Under the pieces are notes generated by a model. The model saw only the letters and a list, made by a program, of their open reading frames with translations. It ran no database searches and had not been told where the DNA came from. From NCBI GenBank assembly GCA_015661135.1, contig JACVXW010000007.1, positions 3,062 to 37,446 on the forward strand: a stretch of 34,385 nucleotides of DNA, in the 5' to 3' direction. The stretch is from Chloroflexota bacterium (GTDB taxonomy: Bacteria; Chloroflexota; Limnocylindria; Limnocylindrales; CSP1-4). Shown here piece after piece: positions 14,943-23,196 of the stretch (positions are counted from its first letter, which is position 1; each line of letters starts with the position of its first letter). A program made the translations under genes and the position numbers.

Positions 14943-16117
14943 TGCTCCGCAGCCGTCTCATCCGGCTCGTGCCGCTCCTCCTGCTCATAGGGCTGGCGCT
15001 CGTCGTGGCCGGCTGCATCGGGGGAAACGCGTCCCTGGCCCCGGGCGTGACGCCGTCGCCGACGGCCACGCCGCCTGCCGCCATCCCGCTCGTCCCCGCC
15101 GAATTGAAGGCAGACCCGGTCAGCCCGTTTGCCTGGCTGTTCAACCCGATCTTCCAGGGGTTCTTCATCACCCTTGCGGTATTTGACCGGTGGACGAGCA
15201 ACATCGCGATCGCGATCGTGCTCCTCACCCTCCTGATCAAGGTCGTCCTCATCCCGCTCTTCCGGCGGCAGATCGTCTCGACGCGCCGAATGCAGCTCAT
15301 CGCTCCCGAGGCGAACGAGATCAAGCGCCGCTACAAGGGCGATCGGATGAAGATCCAGCAGGCCACGGCGCAGCTCTACAAGGAGCGTGGCGTCTCCGCG
15401 GTCGGCTGCCTGCCGATCTTCCTGCAGATGGTCCTGCTGATCCCGCTCTACACGGTCTTCAGCCAGGGCCTCACCAACTTCAACCCGCAGGCAATGCTCG
15501 ACGTCTTCGGCTTCCGCATCCTCGACCTCGGGTGCGACGCCCTCCCCATCGTCCTGTCGAGCGGCCACGTCGACAACCCGTGTCTCAACCCGTTCGCCTA
15601 TGGCGTCAACTGGGGCGTGCCGGAGGTCTTCGTTTCGTGGGGCCAGCCCGGGACCATCCTGTCCGGCCTGAGCCTCCTCGCGATCATATCGTCGCTGTTC
15701 CAGCTGGTCGCGTCGCGGATGACCGTCCCGCCGCCGAGCCCTTCGGACGACCAGAACATCAAGACGCAGCGCCAGATGGCGATCTTCCTGCCCTTCATCT
15801 CCCTGATCTACGGGAGCATCCTCCCGGCCGGCCTGTTCCTGTACTGGATCGTCTCCACGATCTTCTCGATCGTCCAGCAGTACCTGATCATCGGCTGGGG
15901 CGGGATGTTCCCGCTCTTCGGCTGGACACCACGCTTTGCCGTGGGCCACGAACCGCGCTTCCCGGTCGCCGCACCCACGGCGCCGACCCCTTCCTCGCGT
16001 GCGGCGGGAGCGCCCGCGCGAGCCAACCCGGACCGGTCCAGCCTTGACCGATCCGCAGCTGCCCAGGCCACCATCCGCCAGCGGGGCCGGCAGGGCCGAC
16101 GCGGCAGACGACGATAG
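14942..16117 (+). CDS. yidC: Membrane protein insertase YidC (Oxa1 family, lipoprotein type)
   Basis: YidC inserts and folds membrane proteins alone or with SecYEG. The N-terminus is a lipoprotein signal (RLIRLVPLLLLIGLALVVAG then Cys) like YidC of Gram-positive bacteria, and no large periplasmic domain is present. The Oxa1 core follows: IAIVLLTLLIKVVLIPLFRR, the positively charged cytoplasmic hairpin (RRYKGDRMKIQQATAQLYKE), GCLPIFLQMVLLIPLYTVF, and a last helix pair around PAGLFLYWIVSTIFSIVQQY. The conserved Arg of the hydrophilic groove is consistent with QIVSTRRMQ or RRQ nearby but not assigned. The basic, disordered tail (RQRGRQGRRGRRR) may bind ribosomes. ATG 14942 is chosen; GTG 14939 is adjacent. 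Confidence 0.95.
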   Translation: MLRSRLIRLVPLLLLIGLALVVAGCIGGNASLAPGVTPSPTATPPAAIPLVPAELKADPVSPFAWLFNPIFQGFFITLAVFDRWTSNIAIAIVLLTLLIKVVLIPLFRRQIVSTRRMQLIAPEANEIKRRYKGDRMKIQQATAQLYKERGVSAVGCLPIFLQMVLLIPLYTVFSQGLTNFNPQAMLDVFGFRILDLGCDALPIVLSSGHVDNPCLNPFAYGVNWGVPEVFVSWGQPGTILSGLSLLAIISSLFQLVASRMTVPPPSPSDDQNIKTQRQMAIFLPFISLIYGSILPAGLFLYWIVSTIFSIVQQYLIIGWGGMFPLFGWTPRFAVGHEPRFPVAAPTAPTPSSRAAGAPARANPDRSSLDRSAAAQATIRQRGRQGRRGRRR

Positions 16118-16135
16118 AGATGAGTGACGACTGAC

Positions 16136-17239
16136 ATGAGTGCGTACCAGGAATTCACCGGCAAGTCCGTCGAGGAGGCCCTCCGTCTCGCGCGCGAAGC
16201 CTTCGGGGCCGGCCTTGACGACCTCGACTTCGAGATCCTGACACCCGGTAGCCGCGGCGTTCTGGGCATGGGTGCGGAGCCCGCCCGAATCCTCGCCGCG
16301 CCTCGATCCGAGCTCGGCGGGGCCGCCCCGAAGCGCGACGCCGCGTCCGCCCGACCGTTGCCGCCGCCCCCGGCCCGCGAAGACCGCGGTGACCGCCCGT
16401 CATTCGGCGACCGGGACCGTGGTCCGCGCCGGGATGACCGTGGCCCGCGCCGCGACGACCGACCCCGCGACGACCGACCCCGCGACGACCGACCCCGCGA
16501 CGACCGACCCCGCGACGACGACCGCGGCCCGCGACCGGACGCGCCATCACCCGCGGAACCCCGCGAGGATCGCAGCGACCGGCCTGCCTTCGGCGACCGT
16601 GACCGTGACCGGGACCGCGGCCCGCGCCGGGACGACCGCGGCCCGCGGCCCGACACTGCCGACCGCGGCTCGCGCCGCGCCCCCGACCTCACGGACCGCG
16701 AAGCCGCGGAGCTCGCCGCAGGGCGGGGCTCCGTCGCATCGGAGCGGGCTGAGCTGGAGGCCGCCGAGGCGTCGCCTGAGGCGCTTGCGGCCGGCAAGGT
16801 CATCCTCGAGAAGCTCCTCGACCTGATGGGCTTCAGCGTGGCGGTCACCGTCGAAGCCGCCGAGACGAGTCGCCTGAACGTGACCGGGGAGGGCGACGAG
16901 CGAGAGGCGCTCGGGGCCCTGATCGGCCGCAAGGGAGAGCGCCTCTCAGCCCTCCAGCACCTCGTCAACCTGATGCTTTCCAAGGAGATGGGCGGCTGGA
17001 CTCGGGTGCTCGTGGATGTCGAGGACTACCGCGGGCGGCGCGAGCGCCAGCTCCGCGAGATCGCCGAGCGGGCGGCCCAGCGGGTCGTCGAGACAGGCAA
17101 GATGCTCCAATTGGAGCCGATGCCGGCGCTCGAGCGAAGGTGGGTGCACCTGGCGCTCCGCAGTCACCCCGACGTCTCGACCCAGTCGATCGGCGAGGAG
17201 CCGAACCGGCGGATCGTGGTGCTGCCTCACTCGAGCTGA
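16136..17239 (+). CDS. jag: Jag/KhpB family RNA-binding protein (Jag_N, KH, R3H)
   Basis: This is a single-stranded RNA-binding protein that partners with KhpA in Firmicutes. Residues 1-50 form the Jag N-terminal domain (YQEFTGKSVEEALRLAREAF; GSRGVLGMGAEPARI). Residues 60-200 are a very charged Arg/Asp/Pro linker containing four tandem RDDRP units. The KH domain follows with the GxxG loop in ALIGRKGERLSALQHLVNLM, then an R3H domain (ERRWVHLALRSHPDVSTQSI, ending NRRIVVLP). ATG 16136 is preferred; GTG 16124 adds four residues. The gene lies next to yidC as in most bacteria. The linker is much longer than in Bacillus-type Jag proteins. Confidence 0.93.
   Translation: MSAYQEFTGKSVEEALRLAREAFGAGLDDLDFEILTPGSRGVLGMGAEPARILAAPRSELGGAAPKRDAASARPLPPPPAREDRGDRPSFGDRDRGPRRDDRGPRRDDRPRDDRPRDDRPRDDRPRDDDRGPRPDAPSPAEPREDRSDRPAFGDRDRDRDRGPRRDDRGPRPDTADRGSRRAPDLTDREAAELAAGRGSVASERAELEAAEASPEALAAGKVILEKLLDLMGFSVAVTVEAAETSRLNVTGEGDEREALGALIGRKGERLSALQHLVNLMLSKEMGGWTRVLVDVEDYRGRRERQLREIAERAAQRVVETGKMLQLEPMPALERRWVHLALRSHPDVSTQSIGEEPNRRIVVLPHSS
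16451..16519 (+). repeat. 15-bp tandem repeat in the jag linker
   Basis: The unit CGCGACGACCGACCC occurs four times without change (16451-16510) plus a partial copy. It encodes RDDRP. Exact identity at the DNA level suggests recent expansion by slippage. Confidence 0.9.
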
Positions 17240-17344
17240 CACCGGTGGCGGCCAAAGCCGCCTCGGCGCCTTCACGACGGGCAGGACCGGCCCCGGACGA
17301 TCGGGTCACTCGCACGACCCGGCGACACCCGTCACGATGGCCCG

Positions 17345-17361
17345 GGGGTGCGCGTCACCCC
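17345..17361 (+). terminator. Weak terminator-like hairpin after jag
   Basis: GGGGTG and CACCCC enclose a 5-nt loop, about 105 bp after the jag stop and 60 bp before the VanW-family gene. There is no T-run. It is the only stem-loop I see in this 181-bp gap. Confidence 0.3.
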
Positions 17362-17420
17362 GTCGCTCGAATCCGTCCCAGGGGAGGGCTAGCCAGAGCC
17401 GATGCTAGGATGACCGGCCC

Positions 17421-19472
17421 ATGAACGCGCGTACCGACGAGTCCGAGACGACGCCCGGTACGGAGCCGCCCGTAGAGGCTGCCCTGGACGCAGAGGCTGC
17501 CCTGGAAGCAGAGGCCGCCCTGGAAGCAGAGGCTGCCCTGGAAGCAGAGAGTGCCGCCCTGCAGGCGCCGGCCGATCTCGCGGTGCCGGGCCTCGAACCC
17601 GGACCCGTGGTCGAGCCTGGACCGGGTCGTGCCCGGACGGCCCGCCGCTTCGTCGTGGCGTTCACGTTCGGACTCCTGGCCGTGCTCGCGGTCGCTGCCG
17701 GCGCCCTGGCGGCCTTTGATTCATCCAATGCCGGACGCATCCTGCCCAGCGTCCACGTCGGCAGCGTGGACGTCTCGGGCCTGACCCCGTCCGAGGCGCG
17801 GGCAAGGCTGTCCACGGCGTTCCCGGACCTCGCCGTCGGTGAGCTCGTCCTCACCGCGGCGGAGGAAACGCGGACCGTGTCGTATGCGACGCTTGGTCGC
17901 CGGCTGGACGTCGATGCGCTGGTGGAGCGGGCGATGGCGGTCGGTCGCGGCGGCGCAACGCTCGAACGCATCGCGTCGAATGTCCGGACGATGGTGCGCG
18001 GCGTCGAGATCGACCTCCAGGTACGTTTTGATCCGATCGCGCTGGCCGAGGCGGTCCGGGCACTCGCCCGCGCTACGGATCTCCCGCCTGTCGACGCGAC
18101 GGTCGCCGTGTCGGGGAGCGGCTTCGCGTTGACCTCCGGCCACGATGGACGGACCGCGGACGTTGACGCGGCGACGCGGGCCGCCGCCGCGCTTCTCGCC
18201 GATCCAGCCGCCCCGCCGACGGTCCAGGTCAACGTCCCGATCCAGGACGTCGAACCGGACGTGACCAGCCAGGAGGCCCGGGCGGCCCGAGCCGCCGCCG
18301 CCGGGATCGCGGTTGATCTCGAGCTCGTGGACGGGTCGGAGACCTGGACGATCGCGGGTGACTCCTTCCGCGGCTGGATCACCTTCGCCGCCCAGGACGA
18401 CGGCAGCTATGGACCGGTCGTGGCCCAGGCCGGGCTCGAAGGCGGGCTCACCGAGATTGCCGCCGAGGTCGCTCGCGAGCCGGTGGACGCTTCGTTCCTG
18501 CTCGGCGATGGCAAGACGGTCGTCGGCGTGACCGCTGCCAGGAACGGCCGGGCCCTGGACGTGCCAGCAACCGTGGCTACCCTGATCGCGGTCATCGAGC
18601 AGCTCGCGGCCGGGCTCACGGTGTCACGCATCCCGATCACGACCGAGGTCGTCGAGCCGGGTCTGACCACCGCCGAGGCGGCGCAGACCGCGCCGCTCAT
18701 GGAGCCGATCTCCGAGTGGACCACCTACTTCCCCATCGGCATCAAGAACGGTCAGGGCGCGAACATCTGGATCCCGGCCGGGGACGTCGACGGGACGGTC
18801 GTGCTGCCGGGTGCGTGGTTCGACTTCTGGGACGCGCTCGGCCCCGTGACCCGCGAGCGCGGCTACAAGGACGGCGGCGCGATCATCAACGGCAAGACAG
18901 AACCCCAGGGCGCGCTCGCCGGCGGCATCTGCTCCACCTCCACCACCCTCTTCAACGCCGCGCTTCGGGCAGGCCTCGAGATGGGCGCCCGACGGAACCA
19001 CTACTACTACATCGACCGGTACCCGCTCGGGCTGGACGCGACCGTCTTCCAGAGCAGTTCCGGCTCGATCCAGACGATGTCCTTCCGGAACGACACGGCC
19101 TCGCCGATCCTCATTCGCGGCTCTGGCTGGTCCGTCGGCCGCAAGGGCTACGTCAAGTTCCAGCTGTGGTCCGTGCCCACGGGCAGGGACGTCGACTTCA
19201 CGACACCGATCGTGGAGAACGTCAGGCCGGCCACCGACAGCACCGTCTACACGACCGAACTGGCGCCGGGCGTCAAGGAGCGGATCGAGTTCCCGGTGGA
19301 CGGCAAGGAGGTCTGGGTGACCCGTACGGTCACGGACTCCGCCGGGGCCGTCCTGCACCAGGAGACGTACTACTCGCGCTACGCACGGATCACCGGGATC
19401 CTGCGAATCGGCATCGCGCCCGACCCCGACCAGACCCCCCCGCCGGATCCCGCGCCCAGCCCGAGTCCCTAG
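17421..19472 (+). CDS. VanW family protein with PG-binding-like repeats
   Basis: The 683-residue protein starts with an Ala/Glu-rich cytoplasmic segment, including four EAALEA-type units at residues 19-42. A single membrane helix follows at about residues 75-97 (RRFVVAFTFGLLAVLAVAAG). The outside part has two regions resembling the putative peptidoglycan-binding domain that often precedes VanW, then the VanW domain: GGAIINGKTEPQGALAGGIC, STSTTLFNAALRAGLEMG, RYPLGLDATVFQ. A G5-like strand region and a Pro-rich tail end it. VanW function is unknown; cell-wall association is inferred. TGCTAGGAT at 17403-17411 could be an extended -10 element only about 10 bp before the ATG, which would give a nearly leaderless message. 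Confidence 0.85.
   Translation: MNARTDESETTPGTEPPVEAALDAEAALEAEAALEAEAALEAESAALQAPADLAVPGLEPGPVVEPGPGRARTARRFVVAFTFGLLAVLAVAAGALAAFDSSNAGRILPSVHVGSVDVSGLTPSEARARLSTAFPDLAVGELVLTAAEETRTVSYATLGRRLDVDALVERAMAVGRGGATLERIASNVRTMVRGVEIDLQVRFDPIALAEAVRALARATDLPPVDATVAVSGSGFALTSGHDGRTADVDAATRAAAALLADPAAPPTVQVNVPIQDVEPDVTSQEARAARAAAAGIAVDLELVDGSETWTIAGDSFRGWITFAAQDDGSYGPVVAQAGLEGGLTEIAAEVAREPVDASFLLGDGKTVVGVTAARNGRALDVPATVATLIAVIEQLAAGLTVSRIPITTEVVEPGLTTAEAAQTAPLMEPISEWTTYFPIGIKNGQGANIWIPAGDVDGTVVLPGAWFDFWDALGPVTRERGYKDGGAIINGKTEPQGALAGGICSTSTTLFNAALRAGLEMGARRNHYYYIDRYPLGLDATVFQSSSGSIQTMSFRNDTASPILIRGSGWSVGRKGYVKFQLWSVPTGRDVDFTTPIVENVRPATDSTVYTTELAPGVKERIEFPVDGKEVWVTRTVTDSAGAVLHQETYYSRYARITGILRIGIAPDPDQTPPPDPAPSPSP
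17475..17546 (+). repeat. 18-bp tandem repeat in the VanW-family gene
   Basis: Four 18-bp units, consensus GAGGCTGCCCTGGAAGCA with one or two substitutions in two copies, encode EAALDA then three EAALEA. The peptide should form a charged alpha helix on the cytoplasmic side. Confidence 0.9.
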
Positions 19473-19487
19473 ACGGGCGACCGGCGG

Positions 19488-19940
19488 TCAGGAGCTCGAG
19501 GCGGTCGCGCCGTCCGCCTGGCAGGTCGGGCACAGCCCGAAGAGCTCCAGGCGATGCGCGTCGATCTGGTAGCCGGTCTCGGTCGCGATTCGGCCGACGA
19601 CCCCGGCCAGCCCGGCGTCGTCCACATCGGTCGCCCGCCCACACCTCGCGCAGACGACGTGGTGGTGGTGGGCAGCCGGCTCGCACGCGATATACGCATG
19701 GTCGCCTGACGGGAGGTCGATCCGCTCGATCGCACCGACGCCTTCGAATACCTCGATCGTCCGGAAGATCGTGGCGCGGGCGATGCCCAGCCGCCGCATC
19801 GCCGCATCGCCGACGAGCTCGGCGGCCGTGAAGTGGCCCTGCCGCGACGCGATCAGGTCGGCCACCGCCCGGCGCGGACCCGTGAGCCGGTATCCGGCCC
19901 GGTCCAGCATGACGAGCGGCGATTCGACCACGGCATCCAT
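19488..19940 (-). CDS. Fur family metal-responsive transcriptional regulator
   Basis: The 150-residue protein has an N-terminal winged helix (GYRLTGPRRAVADLIAS, then IARATIFRTIEVFEGVGAI) and a C-terminal dimerisation domain with metal ligands (HHHHVVCARCGRATDVD, and CPTC near the end), giving a complete Cys4 structural zinc site. Such proteins repress metal uptake or stress genes; whether it senses Fe, Zn, Mn or peroxide is not clear. ATG 19940 is used because upstream residues lack homology. It is convergent with the VanW-family gene and diverges from the EamA gene. I found no convincing Fur box in the 190-bp gap. Confidence 0.88.
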   Translation of the reverse strand: MDAVVESPLVMLDRAGYRLTGPRRAVADLIASRQGHFTAAELVGDAAMRRLGIARATIFRTIEVFEGVGAIERIDLPSGDHAYIACEPAAHHHHVVCARCGRATDVDDAGLAGVVGRIATETGYQIDAHRLELFGLCPTCQADGATASSS

Positions 19941-20130
19941 CGCGACAGGATACGCGGCGCATACTTCGACCTGATGAGCCAAGAGATCAGCCAGAAACAC
20001 CCTGCGAGGCTGGGCGACCGGCGCCGGCGTGTGCCGGGGTTCGCCCGCTGCGACGCGGACGGAGCGGAGGCTCGCAACCGGCGCTCCTGACCGGACGCCG
20101 ACCGAAGCCCGCTCTACCGGAGATCGTCTC

Positions 20131-21141
20131 GTGTTTTCCACCCCGTCCAGCCCGTCCATCAAGCCCCGTCGCGCCGCCGTCTGGCTCGTGCTGGCCGCCG
20201 CCGCTTGGGGCCTCGGGACGGTCATCAGCAAGCGCGCCGTCGAGGAGATCCCGCCACTCAGCCTGCTCGTCATCCAGCTCACGATCAGCGTGGTGGCGCT
20301 CTGGATCGGGCGGGGCCTCGTCGGGCGGGGCCTATTCGGGCGGGGCCTATTCGGGCGGGCCAGCGATCCGGCGGACCGTCCGGCGGATTCCGCCGCGCTC
20401 GATCGCCTGGGCCTGCTTAATCCCGGGGCCTCCTACGCCCTCAGCCTCGTGGGGCTGACGGGGATCACGGCCAGCCTGTCCGTGCTCCTTTGGGCCATCG
20501 AGCCGGTCCTGATCCTTGCCATCGCCTGGTGGTGGCTCCGCGAGCCCGTCACGCCGCGACTCGTGGTCCTCTCGGCGACCGCGGTTGCCGGGATGGCGCT
20601 CGTGGTCTGGTCCCCCGGCCTCGGCGGCCAGGTCGTGGCCATCCTCGCGACGGTCGCCGGGATCGCCTGCTGTGCGGTCTATACCGTGCTGGCCCGCCGA
20701 CGCATCGGTGACGTTCCGTCCACGCTCCGCATCGTCCTCGGGCAGCAGGCCTGGGCCCTCGGGTTCGCGGCCCTGCTCCTGGGCGCGTCGGTCCTGGTTG
20801 ACGGCGTCCTCGGCGGAACCGACGCCGCCGGCATCGGTTACAGCGCAATGTTCACGGTGACGGCGCCGATCTCCGTCGAGGCCTGGGCGAGCGCCGTCGT
20901 TTCCGGTGTCGTGTACTACGCCCTCGCCTATGTGTTCTACCTCAGCGGCCTTCGGCACGTTCCCGCGTCACGCGCAGCCGCCGCGTTCTACCTCATTCCG
21001 CTGTTCGGCGTGGCCGGCGGCGTGGCGCTGCTCGGGGACCGTCTGGACCCGGGGCAGTGGCTGGGCGCGGTGGTCATCGTCGCGAGCGTCGTCGCGATCG
21101 CCCGGTCGGGCTCGACGCCAAAGGCCGCACCCGCACGCTGA
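20131..21141 (+). CDS. EamA/DMT family transporter
   Basis: This 336-residue protein has about ten membrane helices in two EamA repeats. The first begins AVWLVLAAAAWGLGTVISKR, and the second ends with ASRAAAAFYLIPLFGVAGGV, a typical last-third motif (R-A-A-x-x-x-Y-L-x-P). Such proteins export or import small metabolites; the substrate is unknown. GTG 20131 is chosen because residues upstream of it lack homology. An unusual Gly/Arg loop encoded by a 15-bp tandem repeat lies between the second and third helices. The methyltransferase gene follows after about 90 bp. Confidence 0.87.
   Translation: MFSTPSSPSIKPRRAAVWLVLAAAAWGLGTVISKRAVEEIPPLSLLVIQLTISVVALWIGRGLVGRGLFGRGLFGRASDPADRPADSAALDRLGLLNPGASYALSLVGLTGITASLSVLLWAIEPVLILAIAWWWLREPVTPRLVVLSATAVAGMALVVWSPGLGGQVVAILATVAGIACCAVYTVLARRRIGDVPSTLRIVLGQQAWALGFAALLLGASVLVDGVLGGTDAAGIGYSAMFTVTAPISVEAWASAVVSGVVYYALAYVFYLSGLRHVPASRAAAAFYLIPLFGVAGGVALLGDRLDPGQWLGAVVIVASVVAIARSGSTPKAAPAR
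20306..20360 (+). repeat. 15-bp tandem repeat in the EamA gene
   Basis: The unit TCGGGCGGGGCCTAT is present in about 3.7 copies (first copy ends TCG). It encodes GRGLV/GRGLF units in a loop between membrane helices. Confidence 0.85.
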
Positions 21142-21233
21142 AGGTTGGCGTGGTCGCGGTCGCCCCGTTGACGCCACTCGGATACTGGGAACACCGCTCG
21201 GCTCTGCCCGAGCCCGCGCATCGGGGGGCGCCC

Positions 21234-22052
21234 GTGGCCGTCGAAGAAGTTCCGGATCTCGCCGCGATCAAGCGGCGCCAGCAGGCGACCTGGTCGGCCG
21301 GCGACTACCACAAGATCGGGACGCAGATCCTCATCGTGTCGGAGCTGCTGATCGAGGCGCTCGACGTGCGCTCGCCGGAGCGCCTCCTCGATGTCGCCAC
21401 CGGCAGTGGCAACGCCGCCCTGGCCGCCGCCCGGCGCGGGTGCACGGTCGTGGGGCTCGACTACGTTCCGGCCCTCCTGGGCCGCGCACGCCGACGCGCC
21501 GACGCGGAGGGTCTCGAGGTCGAGTTCATCGAGGGCGATGCCGAGGGACTGCCTTTCCCCGACGCGAGCTTCGACGTCGTGAGCTCCGTCTTCGGGGCCA
21601 TGTTCGCGCCGGACCAGGGGCAGACGGCCCGGGAGCTCGCCCGGGTCTGCCGACCGGGCGGTCGCATCGGCCTCGTCGCGCACACGCCCGAGGGCTTCAT
21701 CGGCCAGCTCTTCAAGACCAACGCGAAGCACGTGCCGCCGCCTGCCGGCCTGCGCTCCCCGGTCCTCTGGGGCACGGAAGATCGACTTCGGGAACTGTTC
21801 GGAGACACGCTGGCGGGCGCCACCTTCGAGCGGCGCTTCTACACGTTCCGCTACCGGTCGCCCGCCGCCTACCTGGACTACTGGCGCCGCTGGTACGGGC
21901 CCACGATTAAGGCGTTCGAGGCCGTCGGCGATGCCGGACGCGCGGCGCTCGAGGCGGACCTGCTGGATCTCATCGCCAGGTTCAACCGGGCCGACGACGG
22001 CACGATGGTCGTGCCGAGCGAGTACCTGGAGGCCGTCCTCATTCGCCGGTAA
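21234..22052 (+). CDS. Class I SAM-dependent methyltransferase (UbiE/Methyltransf_11 type)
   Basis: The 272-residue protein has the SAM-binding motif I LLDVATGSGNAALAAARRG, an acidic residue after strand 2 (VVGLDYVP), motif with EGDAEGLPFPDASFDVV, and post-motif RVCRPGGRIGLV. Sequences from VEEVPDLAAIKRRQQATWSA fit the start of this subgroup, so GTG 21234 is preferred, with GGGGGG 5-10 nt upstream; GTG 21150 is an alternative. The substrate is unknown. It ends only 18 bp before the 3' end of the convergent ssrA gene. Confidence 0.85.
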   Translation: MAVEEVPDLAAIKRRQQATWSAGDYHKIGTQILIVSELLIEALDVRSPERLLDVATGSGNAALAAARRGCTVVGLDYVPALLGRARRRADAEGLEVEFIEGDAEGLPFPDASFDVVSSVFGAMFAPDQGQTARELARVCRPGGRIGLVAHTPEGFIGQLFKTNAKHVPPPAGLRSPVLWGTEDRLRELFGDTLAGATFERRFYTFRYRSPAAYLDYWRRWYGPTIKAFEAVGDAGRAALEADLLDLIARFNRADDGTMVVPSEYLEAVLIRR

Positions 22053-22070
22053 GGCGCGGCGCGGGTGAGT

Positions 22071-22443
22071 TGGTGGAGATGGGGGAGAGTCGAACTCCCC
22101 GTCCAGAGCCCTTCGGCAGGAACCACTACGAGCGTGTCCGATCGTTTTCGTCGACCGTCCGGGCGGGGATCGGCACTCTCCCGGGTGGTCCAGTCACGTG
22201 TCTCTAGATCGAGCTTGCTCCCGGACTACGCGACGCTCGTCCGGGCTGCAGCCCCGCTGAATGACGCTTCCACGGCCCACGGGACGGAGGCCGCTTCCAC
22301 GCTCACCTTACCGCCTAAGCGGCGAGGGCGAGAGTCGACTGCTTGTTGGCAGTTGCTTCGATTTGCCGCCTGTTTAACGAGGCCTGACGGCACCTCGGCT
22401 CGCATTTCCTGTCTTCCGGACCCTGTCGAAACCACGCATCCCC
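22071..22443 (-). ncRNA. ssrA: Transfer-messenger RNA (tmRNA)
   Basis: tmRNA with SmpB rescues stalled ribosomes. The 5' end GGGGATG (22443-22437) pairs over 7 bp with CATCTCC near the 3' end, followed by A and an encoded CCA (22071-22073). The T arm shows GGTTCGACTCTCC-type sequence (here GAGTTCGACTCTCC), and the 5' domain shows TGGTTTCGACAGG. The messenger part gives GCC as likely resume codon at 22350 and the tag ANKQSTLALAA, ending in TAG at 22317-22315. The -ALAA end fits known proteolysis tags. One piece, not a permuted two-piece form. Length is 373 nt. The exact resume codon is inferred from alignment by eye. Confidence 0.95.
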
Positions 22444-22477
22444 ACAGGACCAAGACGCGCTCGGGCGTCTCTCCCAG

Positions 22478-22506
22478 AGTCTAGCCCAGGTTGCGCGATC
22501 GGCCAA
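22478..22506 (-). promoter_or_regulatory. Predicted promoter of ssrA
   Basis: TTGGCC (22501-22506) and TAGACT (22478-22483) on the minus strand are separated by 17 bp. Transcription would begin near 22471, leaving a leader of about 28 nt to be removed, presumably by RNase P. It diverges from the urease-like genes. Confidence 0.55.
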
Positions 22507-22530
22507 TCTTGGGGCGAGTAGGATTCCCCG

Positions 22531-23196
22531 ATGCGACTGACGGCCTGGGAGGAGGAGCGCATGCTCGTCTTCAGCGCGGCCGAGCTGGCACGCCGCCACC
22601 GCGACGCCGGGCTGCTCCTCAACGCGCCTGAGGCTGTCGCGCTCATCTGCGACGCCATGTTCGAGGCGGCACGGGCCGGGGCCACCTTCGCCGACGTCGA
22701 GGCCGCCGGGCGGGCCGCCGTCCAGCCGGGCGAGGCCATGCCAGGCGTCCCATCCCTGGTCGACGAGGTCCGCCTGGAGGTGCTCATCGGCGACGGGACG
22801 CGGCTCATCGTCCTGCTGGATCCACTGGGCGCGGCCGCAACCGAGCCGAACGGCCCGGGCTCGGTCACGCTGGCCACGGCCGATCTTGACGATCCGGCTG
22901 CGCACCTGGAGCGACGGCAGGTCGTGGTTCGGAGCGCATCGCGGCGCGTCATCCATGTCTCGTCGCACTTCCCGTTCCATCGGGTCAACCGGCGGCTCGA
23001 ATTCGACCGGGGGGCCGCGACGGGCTTCCGCCTGGACATTCCCGCCGGAAGCTCGGAGCGCTGGGCGCCGGGCGAAACGAGGACGGTTTCGCTCGTTCGG
23101 TATGCCGCCGAGATGCATACCGGACCGGAGATCGACCCCGAAGGCGCGCCTTCGGACCCGCCGACCGACGCCTCGACCCAAAGCGGCCCTCGATGA
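22531..23196 (+). CDS. Fused urease gamma-beta subunit, divergent (UreA-UreB)
   Basis: Residues 1-105 match urease gamma: MRLTAWEEERMLVFSAAELA, LNAPEAVALICDAMFEAARA, and GVPSLVDEVRLEVLIGDGTR. Residues 125-195 match beta: VSSHFPFHRVNRRLEFDR and RLDIPAGSSERWAPGETRTV, corresponding to canonical SHFHF-x-x-VN and RLDIPAG. Gamma-beta fusion is known from Helicobacter and some actinobacteria. Deviations: the beta HFHF is HFPF, and the family's C-terminal G-x-R-x-x-x-G-F motif is replaced by a Pro/Asp-rich tail. It overlaps the alpha gene (ATGA) so the subunits are co-translated. In ureases this part supports the trimeric scaffold around the alpha active site. Confidence 0.85.
   Translation: MRLTAWEEERMLVFSAAELARRHRDAGLLLNAPEAVALICDAMFEAARAGATFADVEAAGRAAVQPGEAMPGVPSLVDEVRLEVLIGDGTRLIVLLDPLGAAATEPNGPGSVTLATADLDDPAAHLERRQVVVRSASRRVIHVSSHFPFHRVNRRLEFDRGAATGFRLDIPAGSSERWAPGETRTVSLVRYAAEMHTGPEIDPEGAPSDPPTDASTQSGPR

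Noticed and set aside
16451..16519. CRISPR-like array
   Set aside because: Units are contiguous with no spacers and encode RDDRP in frame inside jag.
19941..20130. Fur box in the fur/EamA gap
   Set aside because: No inverted repeat resembling a Fur, Zur or PerR site was found.
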